Assembly (NCBI GenBank): GCA_030248065.1
Contig: JASAMV010006078.1
Coordinates: 1-64,000 of the forward strand
From: Rhynchonema sp. JSB1_4
Taxonomy: Eukaryota; Nematoda; Chromadorea; Monhysterida; Xyalidae
Direction: 5' to 3'
DNA: 64,000 nt
Part shown: positions 44,025 through 56,244 of the stretch, piece by piece
Numbering within the stretch: position 1 is the first letter of the stretch
Layout of the letters: each line of letters starts with the position of its first letter
The notes under the pieces: model-generated
What the model saw: only the letters and a program-made list of their open reading frames with translations
Told to the model about the DNA's origin: nothing
Databases searched by the model: none
Position numbers and translations under genes: made by a program

Positions 44025-47000
44025 ATGATCCTTGCAAAACAACGTCAACTGAGCACGCCCGTGGTAGTGGCATTCGCTGTCGTATCGATGATTTGCTTAG
44101 CAACGTTGATTGTAAGCAGCAGACGTTGACGTTCTTTCACTTGACCGGTTCGTTCAATCAAGAAAATTGCGTTTTCAGTCACTTGTTAGGATTGAAATCA
44201 AACGTCACGAAAATGAACGGTGGCGAACCGTCAACGGACCGACAAGCGACAAGCATGACGGTTAGTAGTAATCTTGACCACAGGGTTGGGCAAAAACGTT
44301 TTTGTTAAAAAACCTGTTTTTAAGAAAAACGTTTTTGATAATTTTTTTTAATTTTTCGCTGGAATAATGTCATAAAACGTCAAAAATGGCCTTTTGGCGG
44401 TTATTTTTTGTTATATTTTCCTCAAGGATCGAAAAAGTTTCTTCACAGAATCACTTTTGGGGCATGTATTTGGTATCTAAGATGCCCCAAATAATGTTAT
44501 TATACCTTCCCGTGATATGAGACACAATATGCATGTACCTACGTGGTACTCTGATGTCAGACTCCATCGGACAGCTAGCTCTAAGTTGGTCAGATACGAC
44601 AGACTGAGCGACCCGACATGTGTTTATGCTGCTTATTAGCTGTGGTTTATGAGCAGATCTTGCTTATTCGACCACGAACTATAGTGTCTGATATTGGTCG
44701 CACAATGACTTTATAAGAATTGGTCAAATTTATTTCCTGAATCGTGAAGCAGGAAAGTGACGCGGCAGTGAAACTGCGTTGCGCGATCACACACAAAGAA
44801 TGCAGTCAGTAGAATGTTTCAGACCCGCAGCAACGTGGGTGTTTACCAGGTTATTTTCAGATGAAAATGTTTTGGTGAGAATCACAAGCAGCATAGTGGT
44901 TAAGAGTGACTGAACGTGGAAATCCGGACTGATTTGATGAATTCTTATATGGTCATTGGGCGACCAATACCGCAGAGCAACAATCATCGGTCCATGTCAA
45001 GCACAGACTGTTGGATCGCACCGATATGACGTAAACACCCTTCATAAGTGATACAAACCAAGTCACAAAAGTGATTTGTCTATCAAAATTGCAGTTTTTC
45101 GCGTTTTTTCTGGCAAATTTGTACAAGTTTCCCCGAATCTGAGACTTTTAAAAAAAATTGTAAAAAAACCTTGTTTGAATTTTTTTTCCAACCTTGCTTT
45201 ACCTGCACTGCGTATTGGGTCACACGTATCATCGCATCATCTCGTGATTGTGTGATCGGCGGACGCGCATAGTACTAACTGAAAAGTGAGTGATTGTTTA
45301 TTGTGAAGAACTTGAATTCCAGAGTGTATGCATTGTCTTGCGTGGGAAACCCAACTGAACAGACAGGGAAGTAACTGGCAACACGAAGAACTAATACGTA
45401 AGATGTATGTTGACCTCGTTAAGATGACTGTTACCGGCTACGCTATAAAAACGGCTGCTGTCACAGTGGGTACGTGATATTGTTGCTATGGTCAGTCGTA
45501 TCATATTTTCATTATCATTTCTCGATTCAGGTGCCAGGCAGCAGATTAAACCGTTTGATGATGAAACACGTTATTTTGGTGCAGATTGGCCTTCGTACGG
45601 CTATGCTATGACAGGTGCGCCTTTTTTGGTCCAAAATCCAACTGGAATTCAATGTGCTTGTTTATTTGACATGGCAAGAATGTTCCTGTTTGGAAAAATA
45701 CAGCCAAGCAGAGCCTGAATTTGATGTACAGTAGATGAAAGTCTTTTGCATTTTTTCATGATAAATTACCAATCGGCTGGTTGTCCAGCTGATAAAGATT
45801 ATGCGAACTGTTACCTGCGTGTGATTCGTGCGATACTGCTTATTTAGTTTCCGTCTGTCAGAGCTAAGCTTTATGCCCCCTTTGGCCTATCGCATTAACT
45901 CAACGCGAGTGTCAATGAGCAGCAACATGGATTAATGGATAAAGAGCTTCGTTAGGTTTCGATCTCCATGGGTAGCTGTTTGCTTTGCAGGCATGGCCAG
46001 AGTGAACCATTTAGAATGGATGATGGAAACCGTTATTCGAGAGAAAATCGAAGGCGATTTCATAGAGTGCGGTGTGTGGCGCGGAGGCATGTACATTCAT
46101 TTATTGCCTTTTACGGGTACGAATATGACAAATTTTGTGGCAACTTCTCAAGTCCGCGCAGGAACATCAATTGTGGCCCGAGCAGTTATCGTTTCCCTGC
46201 AGTCTGACAAGAAAGTGTACGTGGCCGATTCATTCCAAGGGCTGCCAAATGCATCGCTGACAATCGATGATGATCGCTATAGGTGCACACATATACTTTT
46301 TGCATTTTGGGATTGCGGGCAGCAGGGCAAATCGCCATCGTAAATAACAATACTTGTAGCACATACTCCTATCTGCGGGTCGCGGTCGACGAAGTCAAGA
46401 ACCATTTTCGACGTTTTCACCTGCTCGATGAGAAACTGGCACGTCCAATTTTTCGGCGCTTTGAACTAAACTACCATCCATATCTTCAGCCTTGCGTTAC
46501 AGGTTATTTTCCTGCGAGGATACTTTTCGCAAAGCATGCCCGTGGCGCGTGAGCGAATCCAAAGGCTTTCAGGTAATTCGTGCATGCAGATGTCTTCCAT
46601 TGTTTCATAAAGCAACCAAGGTTTACTTTATCCCCCATTTGGCATGAATGACTCGCCCGTGGGGCAACAGTTTCTTGTTTCACACGCCGTGACGTCACAA
46701 CATATTTTGTGTTTTCGTTTGCTTCCAGTTCTGCGTCTGGATGGCGACATGTACGAGTCGTGTTTCGATGTGATCAACAACCTCTACGATCGATTGTCCA
46801 TCAACGGATTTGTGGTTGTCGACGACTGGGCCGGATTCGAGTGCAAACAGGCGATTGAGGTGGGCCACCGAACGCATGTGGTAACTGTGCGATAATTCGT
46901 GTATGGCGCGTGAATTTGGTTCCTGGTTACCCGACCAGCGCTCTTCCACTCTATTGCCAGTGTGAATGCGGGAAACGAATAACAGAAATACTCACGACAA

Positions 47001-47219
47001 ACATACTTTTATGCGGTTAAGGTTAATTGTTTTTTGAGGTTCAACTTTTCGATTCACTCATATCTGCAGGAATTCCGTGCCGAAGTTGGCATCACCGACC
47101 CTATCATACCGATCGATGACATGAGCGTATGGTGGCGAAAATCGGTTGAGCTCGAGTATGAGCCAAAGGTGCTGTACGAACGATTGGTTAAAACGAAGAA
47201 GAAATGGAATGGAAATTAA
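44025..47219 (+). CDS. TylF/MycF-type O-methyltransferase, membrane anchored
   Basis: Macrocin O-methyltransferase (TylF) family: SAM-dependent, metal-dependent sugar O-methylation in bacteria; the animal substrate is unknown. Exons 44025-44111, about 45403-45469, 45531-45614, 45991-46282, 46360-46438, 46503-46572, 46729-46859 and 47070-47219. The first exon gives a signal anchor (VVVAFAVVSMICLATLI). Landmarks: YVDLVKMTVTGY, DWPSYGYAMTG, GDFIECGVWRGGM (SAM loop), KVYVADSFQGLP, VDEVKNHFRRFHLLDEKL, VIFLRGYFSQSMP, VLRLDGDMYESCFDVINNLY, INGFVVVDDWAGFECKQAI with paired aspartates for metal. The exon 5/6 junction fits only if the donor is GC (CTG/gcacgt, intron 46439-46502). A 45-nt in-frame segment, 46117-46161, has GT-AG ends and is absent from the family pattern, so it is probably an intron (304 aa without it, 319 with it). 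Exon 2 start is the weakest boundary. Confidence 0.86.
44694..44967. mobile_element. 274-bp MITE with TTGGTCGCACAATGAC termini, copy 1
   Basis: Left end TTGGTCGCACAATGACTTTA and right end TATGGTCATTGGGCGACCAA are inverted repeats with TA on each side. A second copy at 55169-55433 shares the whole interior, for example GATCACACACAAAG and AGCATAGTGGTTAAG. It lies in intron 1 of the TylF gene. Confidence 0.82.
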
Positions 47220-47994
47220 TTAAGTTAATTTCAAGCGATTTATTTGCAATTGTTGCCGCATCTTGATTTATGCTCACTCCTTTAGTTATTCAGGCATCTT
47301 CCGCTTTTATCGATAGATTTTGATAGCTGCTTCTGCCCCAGCCACCGCGTATTAGTTTAAACTGCAGCTCAAAGATAATGCTTTATTTTATGAATAAACG
47401 CACCATCCTTTGTCGGAAAAAAAAAAAACCCCAAAAACGCTTGAGTGTTGGTCCTTGTTTTAATGATATCTACGAGCATGTGATAGACCAAGGGCTGTCA
47501 CCTACATGTATATCGGCTGTTTGGCTTAAAGTGCTCCATGCGTGTGTTGCGTGTGTGTGAATTTGAGCAAAGTTGTTTTTTTAGAATTCTACCCAAGATC
47601 AGCACAATTTCTCGCAACGCTTAGAGCCACAGCCTCAAGCAAATTGTATGGTTAAGCTCATTTCACTGTTTTATATCCAATCATGAATTCAACCTAACAC
47701 AATCAAAGAAACACACATTCTATTGCAAACATCAAAAAAGCAACTAGGTACCTGGTTATAATAGTTGCATTGCAAACATCAAAAAAGCAACCGGGTACTT
47801 GCTTATGATAGTAATAGTTGGTACCAAATATAGTCGATAAAAAACGTTAAAAGCCACTACCGCTGACTGGAAAGGCCATTATCCAAAGATTCAACTTGAG
47901 TATCCTCCATGGGAGTGATAAAATCTAGTAGAAGTGGAAAAGCAAGGTACTTGTTTCGTTGCGTGTGAGGAACGACGTATAGTTAGGCGTTTAC
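47220..47994. other. Spacer between convergent TylF and GT92-like B genes
   Basis: Holds the 3' ends of both genes and a tandem duplication (47723-47818). No exon is recognised. Confidence 0.45.
47723..47818. repeat. Tandem duplication, 47-bp unit, two copies
   Basis: TTGCAAACATCAAAAAAGCA begins both units (47723 and 47770), followed by ACYRGGTAC and a GGTTATAATAGT-like tail. The copies differ at a few positions. Confidence 0.75.
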
Positions 47995-50900
47995 TTAAAC
48001 TTGTACCCAAGTGCGCGTAACGTTCACCCACTCATCTATGTGAATTGATGTTTCGCTCTGGCACACAATATGATGTGCCAGACACTCATTGTCACGACGT
48101 TGCCGTGTCAGCTTGCTCACACAAGCGTCTTGTTCATCGAACACCTTCTGTCCCATCATCGCGTCGCGCCGGAATTTGAAATGCTCGAGATCACGGTGCA
48201 GCTGTAGCATATGATCCGGAAATGCCAAATAAGTCCCCGAATAGTTGTCCACTAGGAGCTTATTCAGAAATTTTCCAACTGAAAACACAGGGGGCTTACT
48301 TGGGAAAAGCTTTATCGTGTTTTAAGCAGTTGTTCCATTTATAAAATTTAGAAGAAAGAACACCGGATGCCTGGCTATTCCAAAAGCATTGGACACAGTT
48401 TCGTGCTGCAGCATTGTTCCGAATAAGACCCCAGTGAGGAAAGTTTTATGAAATTTTCCGAATAAACCCCCTGAGGGCATGTTTGGGATTTTTTTTATTT
48501 TAATATCTCAAATCCTATGTATGGTATGTTCCAGTGAGTACCCAAGGAATGTGTGTTCAGTGTGTTGTGGAAGCAGCTCACCTTCAGATGTTCTCTCCAT
48601 CTGATTGTGCAATTGTCGGCCAGTGCTATCAACGGTGCTATCAGCAATTGATGTGAGTCCATTTTGATGCTCTGTTATTGGTTCAACGAATATAAGCTGA
48701 ACAGTTCAACGGGGGTCTCGCACTCTGATCCTTACCGCGTTCGTCGCTGATCTCCGTCGAATACGCGCCAAGGCACCGTCATTGACTGAGACTTCCATCT
48801 CTCGCATTCCATAGAGGTGCTCCCGTTCAATGGGGCCTGCACCGCGTTCGAATCTCAAAGAAAGTCCTTGAATCACACAGCACATGTGCGTGCTTTCATA
48901 TCAGGAGGACATGAACGCTCGTGTGAACATCGAACCCGCATCAAAGAAAATGACCTTGATTTACAACATATTCTTATCACTTGGAAGGTCATCAGCAGGA
49001 TTATCGAAGCTATGAACCCCTGGAACTATGAACCATCGTTTCGGTGTCATACGGACACGCCACGTACCTTTCTACATGGCGCGCTGAGAGTGATCGAGCG
49101 TGGTGAACGTTGACCAGCATTTTCCAATCGGAGACACGACCTGACATAATCATGAATTTCAGTCAAACGATGTTCATAAGTAGGATAAATTTGTGATCTC
49201 TCCCCAACGGGTTTTCTTTGCTAGTAGACACTTGCGCAATTTGAATGTGAAATATCATATTGACATGTAGATTTTTAGTAGAAAGCCGAAATTTAGTCGC
49301 CCAGCGACATAACGTTGGCGCACTGCCGTCTTTTCTTACGTGAACTGAACAAGTACAAATCTCAGGAACCGATGTACTGTAGTACTGCAGGCTCAGGCAC
49401 GACGAAGAAACCGCATGCAGCAGTTTGGCACCAACTTGTTCATACGGTAGATTGTTGTCATCTGTCTGGGTGCCTGACCTTTTGTTTTCGCAGCTTCCAG
49501 ATGTTTTGTTCAATCAGATACCCATTCTCATGGCGCGCGTTCTGCTCCACACCATAATATTTGAAAATCTATGATCACAATTTACCAAGCGCTTCCATTT
49601 GCTTCAAGTAGTCAAAATTGAAGTCGCTGGCGCGCAGGCTGTCAGTTTTAGCTGATGTGCGTACGTTGCACTGGACGGCTGTGAAGTAGAAGACAGATAC
49701 GTGACCGTTGGCCTGCAATCGACGTTAATGATTGGTGTTCCCCGCGGGGGTTGAAACAAATCGCGATCCTGTGAGGTTCCGGAGCCGACCAGTTTTTCGA
49801 CTCCAATCCCGATCCCGGTAATCTTGATATAAGTCCCGATCTCGAACTTAAATCCCGATCATTGCCACCTTCTCCTGACCCAGATCCCGACTTCGAGCTT
49901 TCAATCCATTTAAACTTTATTCCTCGGTGTTTCTGCATCCACAAAACCCTTTTACTCCAGCTTAACTTCGACGTCCGCAAACTACAGCAACGCGGCCAGT
50001 ATGCCACAATTGACTGAAGTTAAGCAATATTTATTGACAATCTCATTTAATCTGTCGATCAGTTAGTTGCTTAACGGTTCAGTCATCGTGGCAACGTGCA
50101 TCGTTCAACTTGCCCCGGCACTTACCTCCGTTTTCAATCGATCGATCAGCGTCGGCAGCGATCCCCCATCCCGCATCGAATACATCGCTTCATTTGCGTC
50201 TGTGAATGTCGCGTATTCGCTAATGGCTTTCGATTGCAACAAACAGTCGTTGATTGCACCAACCTATAGTACCGGAGAATGCCAAATAAGTCCCCTGGGG
50301 ACCTACTTGGGACACACGGTTTAGACTTTAAACAAAATTACCCAGAATATAGCTGCAGCACGAAACTTTCTCCAATGCCTTTTTAATAGTCAAATATCTG
50401 GCTTTCCTTCTTCTAACGTTTATAAACGGTGCAATTGCCCGCGTTCGGGCTACTTTAGACAACACAAGCAGGCTTGTTAGTGGGAAAAATTCACTGTTGA
50501 AGCTCATCTGGTTTTTGTGTTTTAGGGTGTAACGAAGGGCGTTAGAACAAGCGTTCATGAAATTTTCCGAATAAGTCCCCAGTGGTGAGCTATTCCGGGG
50601 TGACTTGTTTGGCATTCTCCGGTACATAACGACGTTAATTGCGCAACGTATTTTGGTTGCCCTCTCTTTGGCCTGCCTTTCACTTACGGTGCACTAGGTC
50701 ATCGTCAGTTCGAATATGAGGCGGATGGTCGCATGAAAACCCAAAAGTACTCCACCAGAGGTGATTCTAAGCAAACCATTACTTTGGATGAACAAGCGCT
50801 AGAATTTTACAGCTCATGGTCAATGGTCAAATGCGGCCTACATACTGATTCCCCGTCGAGAACGCGTAGATTCCATTCATCCTGAGGAAACGGCGACCAG

Positions 50901-52551
50901 GGCAGCACCTCCAAACTGTCCGTTTCAGCCGAAAGTAAGCTGGGTTGCAAAGAAAACGTTTTTTTCGTCTGCGGTTGCCTTTCTTCTTTAATTTCAAAAC
51001 TTGCTTAGAAAATCGGCAACCTGAAGAATTTGGCCGTATCCTTTGTCATCGATAGATAGTAGAGCAAGACACGACCAACTCCAACCGCTAGCCAAATGTG
51101 GATCGCTTGTGCAATCTGTACTTTTGTGCTCATATTTGTCCATACTTCAACGTTATTTTGTCAAAAGATTCACGCGAATTGGCCTGCCTGCCAGTGAGTA
51201 TTTAACTATACATGAACAAAATCACCTGTGGCGTAACATACCTGGGTCCAATCGGCCTCTAGATACACAGGCTTGATACAAGACACCACCTTGTATTTGG
51301 CGGACGTATCTGCTCGCCACTCACGAATGCTGGTCATCGGCACAGTGAATGCTTCGGAGTTTCTCCATCGACTGATTTGCAACGATTTGGAGCCTATGAG
51401 CCTGGAACGTCAACCTGGCCGGATTAGCTCATCTCACCGAACACCCTTGCGATGCTGTGGCAAAATGATTCGCGCTTGCAAATATTCACACATACAATTT
51501 GCCTACATATCAACTTTTGCCGGACGTGGCTACAGATGTAACGCTTTAGGGCGGACTTTCGTCCAACACGAAACACGGAAATATTTCCGTTCCGCTCAGT
51601 TTTCAAAATGACAGAACACGATATTTCCATCGTTTGCCCGCTTGAATTATTTCCGTGATGAGAAAAGGTGAGGAATTATTTATATGAAAATTAAGCCAAA
51701 CGGTATCAGGTTCCATCATTTTTATTTCACGTTTCTGTTGTCACGCTTAATTTTATTTCTGTGGTATACAAAAGCGGCACATCTCAAGTTTTAGCAGCTC
51801 TATAATCCCGATAAAATGCCGGATCGGGCCGGATCCGCAAAATTAATCGGGATCGGGATTTCGGAATTTTATCGAAACTAAAAATTTCCAGATCGGAATA
51901 TCCGGATCGGGATCGAGATCCCGTTCGGGCACTGTTCCCAAGCTCATGATCGTCATCTAGGTAGCAGCATTTCACGCAACTGGTTGGTGAGAACAATTCA
52001 CTGTGTATGGGTGGCGCTCGGATTGGTAAGAACTAAATAAGCTGACGAATATACAGCGTGAGACAAACTCTTGGTCAGGTAGTTCCACAGTGACACTGAA
52101 TGAGCCAGCCGTGCATCCGCCGTTGCCACATTTGGCGATCTTCTTCAGGACACCTTTGTGCGATTTGTTGCCAATAACTGAAAACATTCGGCCATTTTTT
52201 TTGTTTTATCTTTTGTTTTCAGTTCAGTAACCACAAACTCTGCAAGGTGCTGTGCATAAATGCGCCACGTGTTGCAAGGAAGGTAAGGCAACAACCCAAA
52301 ACGATCGTGGATTGTTGCAGTGCTGGAATCCCAGTTTAATTCTTTTAGCTTGTTCTCTAAATAGAACCCAGCCTTTAGGTTTTTGCATTTTCTTGCAAAG
52401 CTTAACCAATGAAACTTACCAAGGTCAACGTAATGTCCCAGAAAGTCGCAACTGGTGACCACGGTCAGTCGAATTTGTCTCGACAAAAGAAAGTAGTAGG
52501 AACGATTGACAATGAACACTGGTTCCGACGAAGGGATGTGCGTCGCTGCGC
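47995..52551 (-). CDS. GT92-like glycosyltransferase, paralogue B (possibly decaying)
   Basis: Inverted paralogue of the gene at 20838. Exons seen: 52551-52420, 52177-52065, 51394-51242, 51115-51021, 50915-50846, 50263-50126, 49712-49586, 48866-48736, about 48680-48582 and 48201-47995. Three exons have exactly the same length as in paralogue A (95, 70 and 138 nt), with matching phases. Landmarks: SYYFLLSRQIRLTVVTSCDF, YKVVSCIKPVYLEADWTQ, HIWLAVGVGRVLLYYLSMTK, LEVLPWSPFP, INDCLLQSKAISEYATFTDA followed by NE, DFNFDYLKQ, and a last exon with VFDEQDACVSKL and VCQSETS. Signs of decay: the metal motif DADE reads DANE, the counterpart of A's exon at 25851 could not be read without a stop, and A's exon at 26326-26572 is interrupted here by a stop after RSATNA. 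The signal-anchor exon upstream of 52551 was not found. It could be a diverged gene or a pseudogene. Confidence 0.62.
48218..48490. mobile_element. CCGGARAATGCC MITE, copy B
   Basis: CCGGAAATGCCAAATAAGTC begins the element; ATGAAATTTTCCGAATAAAC near 48450 matches the other arm of the copy at 50272-50622. Its outer end lies 16 nt upstream of the 3' splice site of the last exon of GT92-like B. TA flanks are not preserved. Confidence 0.6.
50272..50622. mobile_element. 351-bp MITE with CCGGAGAATGCC termini and TA flanks
   Basis: CCGGAGAATGCCAAATAAGT and its inverted match GACTTGTTTGGCATTCTCCGG bound the element; TA flanks at 50270-50271 and 50623-50624. It lies in an intron of GT92-like B and ends 8 nt before the 3' splice site at 50263, so the sequence that should carry the pyrimidine tract is element sequence. 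Confidence 0.8.
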
Positions 52552-52774
52552 CTGTACGATTGCAAAGCTTTGGATTTGGACGGATGACTTAGGTTTAACC
52601 CTTGGCTTTCTTTCGGGAAGAATATGGATTTATGAAGCAGTTTCAGTGTCTTCTAAGGCAAAATGAGCTAGTTTTAACCATTTTCTATGACGGTGGTGAG
52701 CGCATGTACATTAAAAAATTCTTTGCGAACAAGAAATGCTTTCGTCGTCTGGGATTCGATTCCGGTCCATCGCC

Positions 52775-52945
52775 TAAGGGCGAACTTAGGTTAAATCAGG
52801 AATCCGTAAATAATTTGCATGCAAAAATACAACACGTTTCTGGGCTCCGGAAATATTTGCAGAAAACGCAGAAATCTACATGCAAAATAATGCGTTTTCC
52901 GGAAATATTTCCGGATCCCGGTTTCCGGATTTTAGGGCAGTCCTC
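52775..52945. mobile_element. TAAGGGCGAACTTAGG foldback, copy 1
   Basis: TAAGGGCGAACTTAGGTTAA starts the element, and CCGGAAATATTTCCGGAT with CCGGTTTCCGGAT lies near the far end. The sequence is an imperfect palindrome shared with 63008-63191, where the termini are better kept. It lies upstream of the first resolved exon of GT92-like B. Confidence 0.65.
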
Positions 52946-55168
52946 GGACATAGTTTTGTGACCCGCGTTCCGCAACTGCGTTTGCATGGCCGCGCCCCAA
53001 CCTAAATCTGCCCTAACCGGGACCGTCTGCTGTCACAAAGCTCAAAGCAAACTCATAATGCAATTGCGTATGTATGTACGTATATGACCAGAAACATTTG
53101 CGTCAAAATCTTGAACTTCGATAGATCAGTGGTAAAGCAATGACACCAAATCCCAGTCGGTAAATTGACCCTAAATGGGCAGTGAAAGTCATACTCAATA
53201 TCTTGGTAAAGGAAAATTGTTCAAATTTTTCAAAAACAAAAGAACACAACAATTTGGATTTTCTCAGAAAATCAGAGAAGTTTCCCTAAACAACACCGAA
53301 AATGAGGAATGTACGGCTTCAGGATTACAACAAAAATCGCCGAAAACGAAGATTTTTCTGCCCAGCCCTGGGTTGAGCACGCATCAGTAACACTAAATCG
53401 TCGAAAACCATATGTAGCGGCGAGGCAACACACTGTGAACGGAGAAATCAACAGCTCAAACACACTCACTCGTGGATATCCCGTCTTTTATCGATGACAT
53501 ATAAAGACAGAGGGCCGCGATTAAGCTTATGATGATGACTGTTGTTCGTCGACAGCCGTTCGTCGGTGAAGTCATCTGAAAAGTGAACAGCCCACTGCGT
53601 TGCTTTAGACGACAGAGACGGTAGAATTAGTATGGGATGAATATTTCGACGTTTCGTGCTAGGATTGTGGTTGCTAAACGGTGCAGTTTTCCTCGCACAT
53701 GCTGATCACATAGTAAGTACTAAATCTCTGTATTTGGAAGTATCCGCTCATGCAGTCGCAGCTGAATAAACGAACTCCAACTCAAAGGGACTTTCAACAA
53801 GAACCACCTTTTGATGTTTGCGATAAAACATTTTAATTATGCTGAACGTATTGTTCGACCGAAAAAGTAAATTAATTCATTTGGAAATTACTGCTGCGGA
53901 AGGCCTGCCAATTTTGTCAACAATGTCATGCCCAACATTCAAGGTGTTTCTTCCTGTTGTCAATGAACAGTGGCAAGGTAGTTAATAGACTTTTGAACGA
54001 CGCGACCGTGGAATTTTTTTCTTTTCCACTAAGTGTTCAATCGTTGTCAAACAAATAAATGGCGCATATCGTTTATGAGAAAAATGTGCCACTTTGTCGC
54101 TGTACCGCGCTAAACAATACCTATTTTACGCGCTTTCAACAAATTACGCATGATATCCAGTAAGAGGGTAAGTTACAAACTGCGCTAAAAGTGTGTTAGG
54201 TGTGCACAAGCGTAAAAAGTGTAAAAAGCAAAGCTTTTTGCTAGCGAGTGCAAAGTAAGAGTCGAGCATTTTGCGAACTTTGTTCCTTGCAGTCGACACT
54301 CGGAGGTGAATTTCTGAACGAAATCTTCGAGGTTCGACCACATTATCTTTTCAAAACGTGTAACTTCAGATGTCTTCTTGTCATTTCTGCAGTAATATTG
54401 GTGTGTTGTCACTCCAAAAATGTATAATGTCGGCCCCCTTTATGTACCTCAGATCGACTTGCTTCATTCGGTTGTTCGGTTGACGTATACATTGAGCGTA
54501 CATTTTTTTCAAATTGGACGAGGTTTTGACAAGAACTTTGCATGCTTATCAGTGCCAAAATATTATTTTAGGGATGTAACACACGGTATGCAGAAGATTT
54601 CACCCTGAATTTACGCAACCGAAATGGTTCGGGAACGAGGAAACATATAGCACAGGCGATTACCACGCTTTGTGTGTGCAAAAGGGTTTACAGCACAAGA
54701 GAGGTTGATGAGTGCTCTCATAAATAAAGCGGGAAAGAGAAAGAGAATATAACTCCTTTCAAAACCTGAATCTTCATTTGAAAAAAATACCAGGAACCCT
54801 CCTTGAAGGAACAGTATCCGAGAAAGGCATACATAATACATATATATATATATGCAACGCCCACAATATAAACTACCGTTCATGCCTGCTGACACGGCTG
54901 ATCAAGCCGAGGAACATGCAAGCTGATGTTGATGAAAAGGGCAACTATTCTGCTGACAGACTGCTGACCATAAACTGGAGCAAGATGAAACTCATAGTGT
55001 TTCGACAAGCAAAAACTGGTGACCAATTTACAATAAACATCAAATTAACGGGGTTCCAATTGAGCAAGTATAGTCGTACAAACACCTGGCTGTAATTTTG
55101 GACCCCGACCTCAACTGTGGTCGTCACGGTGCCATAGTATCGGCCAAGATCAAGAAATCGATTTGGTA

Positions 55169-55433
55169 TTGGTCGCACAATGACTATATATGAATTGGTC
55201 AAATTTTTTTCCTGAATCGTAAAGAGGGAAAGTGACGGGGCAATGACGTTGCGTTGCGTGATCACACACAAAGTATGTCGTAAAGAGAATGTTTCAGACC
55301 TGCGGCAACGTGGTTGATCTGCTAGATTATTTTCAGCTGTAAATGTTTTGTCAAAAATACAAGTAGCATAGTGGTTAAGGTTGAACCTGAAGATCAGGGT
55401 AAATGAATTCTGATTTAGTCATTGTGCGACCAA
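55169..55433. mobile_element. MITE with TTGGTCGCACAATGAC termini, copy 2
   Basis: 265 bp, ends TTGGTCGCACAATGACTATA and TTTAGTCATTGTGCGACCAA, TA at 55167-55168 and 55434-55435. The right-hand TA is shared with the next element, which begins at 55436. Confidence 0.82.
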
Positions 55434-55435
55434 TA

Positions 55436-55730
55436 AAGGCAGTCTACGGGAGGTTGTCACTCAGCCCCCGAATACCGTAACCCACCGCAAGCGAGATCGC
55501 TGCGAGACCCATGCTGATCACTGCTTATCGACACGTGTATTAGCGGCAGCAAGCTGGAAATTGTCATCGTGCGCGTCGATCACCAAAACTTCGAAATGTT
55601 GGTTGGTGTTGGCGCTAACACGCAAAACATAGATAAAAACCAAAATGGTCTCGACACGATCCTTGCAGATCAAAACTACGGTGGGTTACGGTATTCGGGG
55701 GCTGAGTGACAACCTCCCGTAGACTGCCTT
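55436..55730. mobile_element. 295-bp MITE with AAGGCAGTCTACGGG termini
   Basis: Perfect inverted repeats of about 50 bp (AAGGCAGTCTACGGGAGGTT, GTCACTCAGCCCCCGAATAC) with TA at 55434-55435 and 55731-55732. An open frame of about 60 codons inside (SGSKLEIVIVRVDHQNFEML) shows no transposase signature. It appears to have inserted into the TA at the end of the neighbouring MITE. Confidence 0.85.
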
Positions 55731-56018
55731 TACCTGACTAGTGTTTTACGTGGCAGTGTCAGCATCGACTCTCACGAGTTGCTATTCCGTGCACTGTTTA
55801 GATCGGTCTTGTTCATGCTGGTGGTGCCACAATTTGCCTGTCGCTGCATTCAAAATATCTTTCAACGGGACGTGGCGTGTTGTTGTGACATTTTGTCACA
55901 ACACATTTCATCATCTGCTGGAGACCCTGGAATGGGATCCAGTCTACAAGCACGTGTTCCCTATTCGACTAATCACCGTATTTGAATATGTGAAAATCGT
56001 TTGCTTCCTAATGCCAGA

Positions 56019-56244
56019 GGGTGGAATGTTCGAAATGGTGTAAAGGTCAGTTGGGCGTAAAGGTCGGTGTAAAGTTCGGTCGAAAGCTCGGTCGGCGAAG
56101 CTCGGTGTAAACGTGAAACATTGCCTGTTATTAACGTGGAATGTTTCAAGTTTACACCGAGGTCTATCACACGTAGCTGTCGACCGAGCTTTCCACCGAC
56201 CTTTACACACAACTGACCTTTACACCATTTCGAAAATATCACCC
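56019..56244. mobile_element. 226-bp palindromic MITE, copy 2
   Basis: Same family and length as 21451-21676; starts GGGTGGAATGTTCGAAATGG and ends TTCGAAAATATCACCC. Lies directly 3' of the coding-like fragment at 55820-56010. Confidence 0.8.

Noticed and set aside
48202..48278. In-frame extension of the last GT92-like B exon (DNYSGTYLAFPDHM) as an exonised MITE
   Set aside because: An acceptor at 48201 aligns exactly with the acceptor of paralogue A, so the extension is more simply intron read-through into the MITE.
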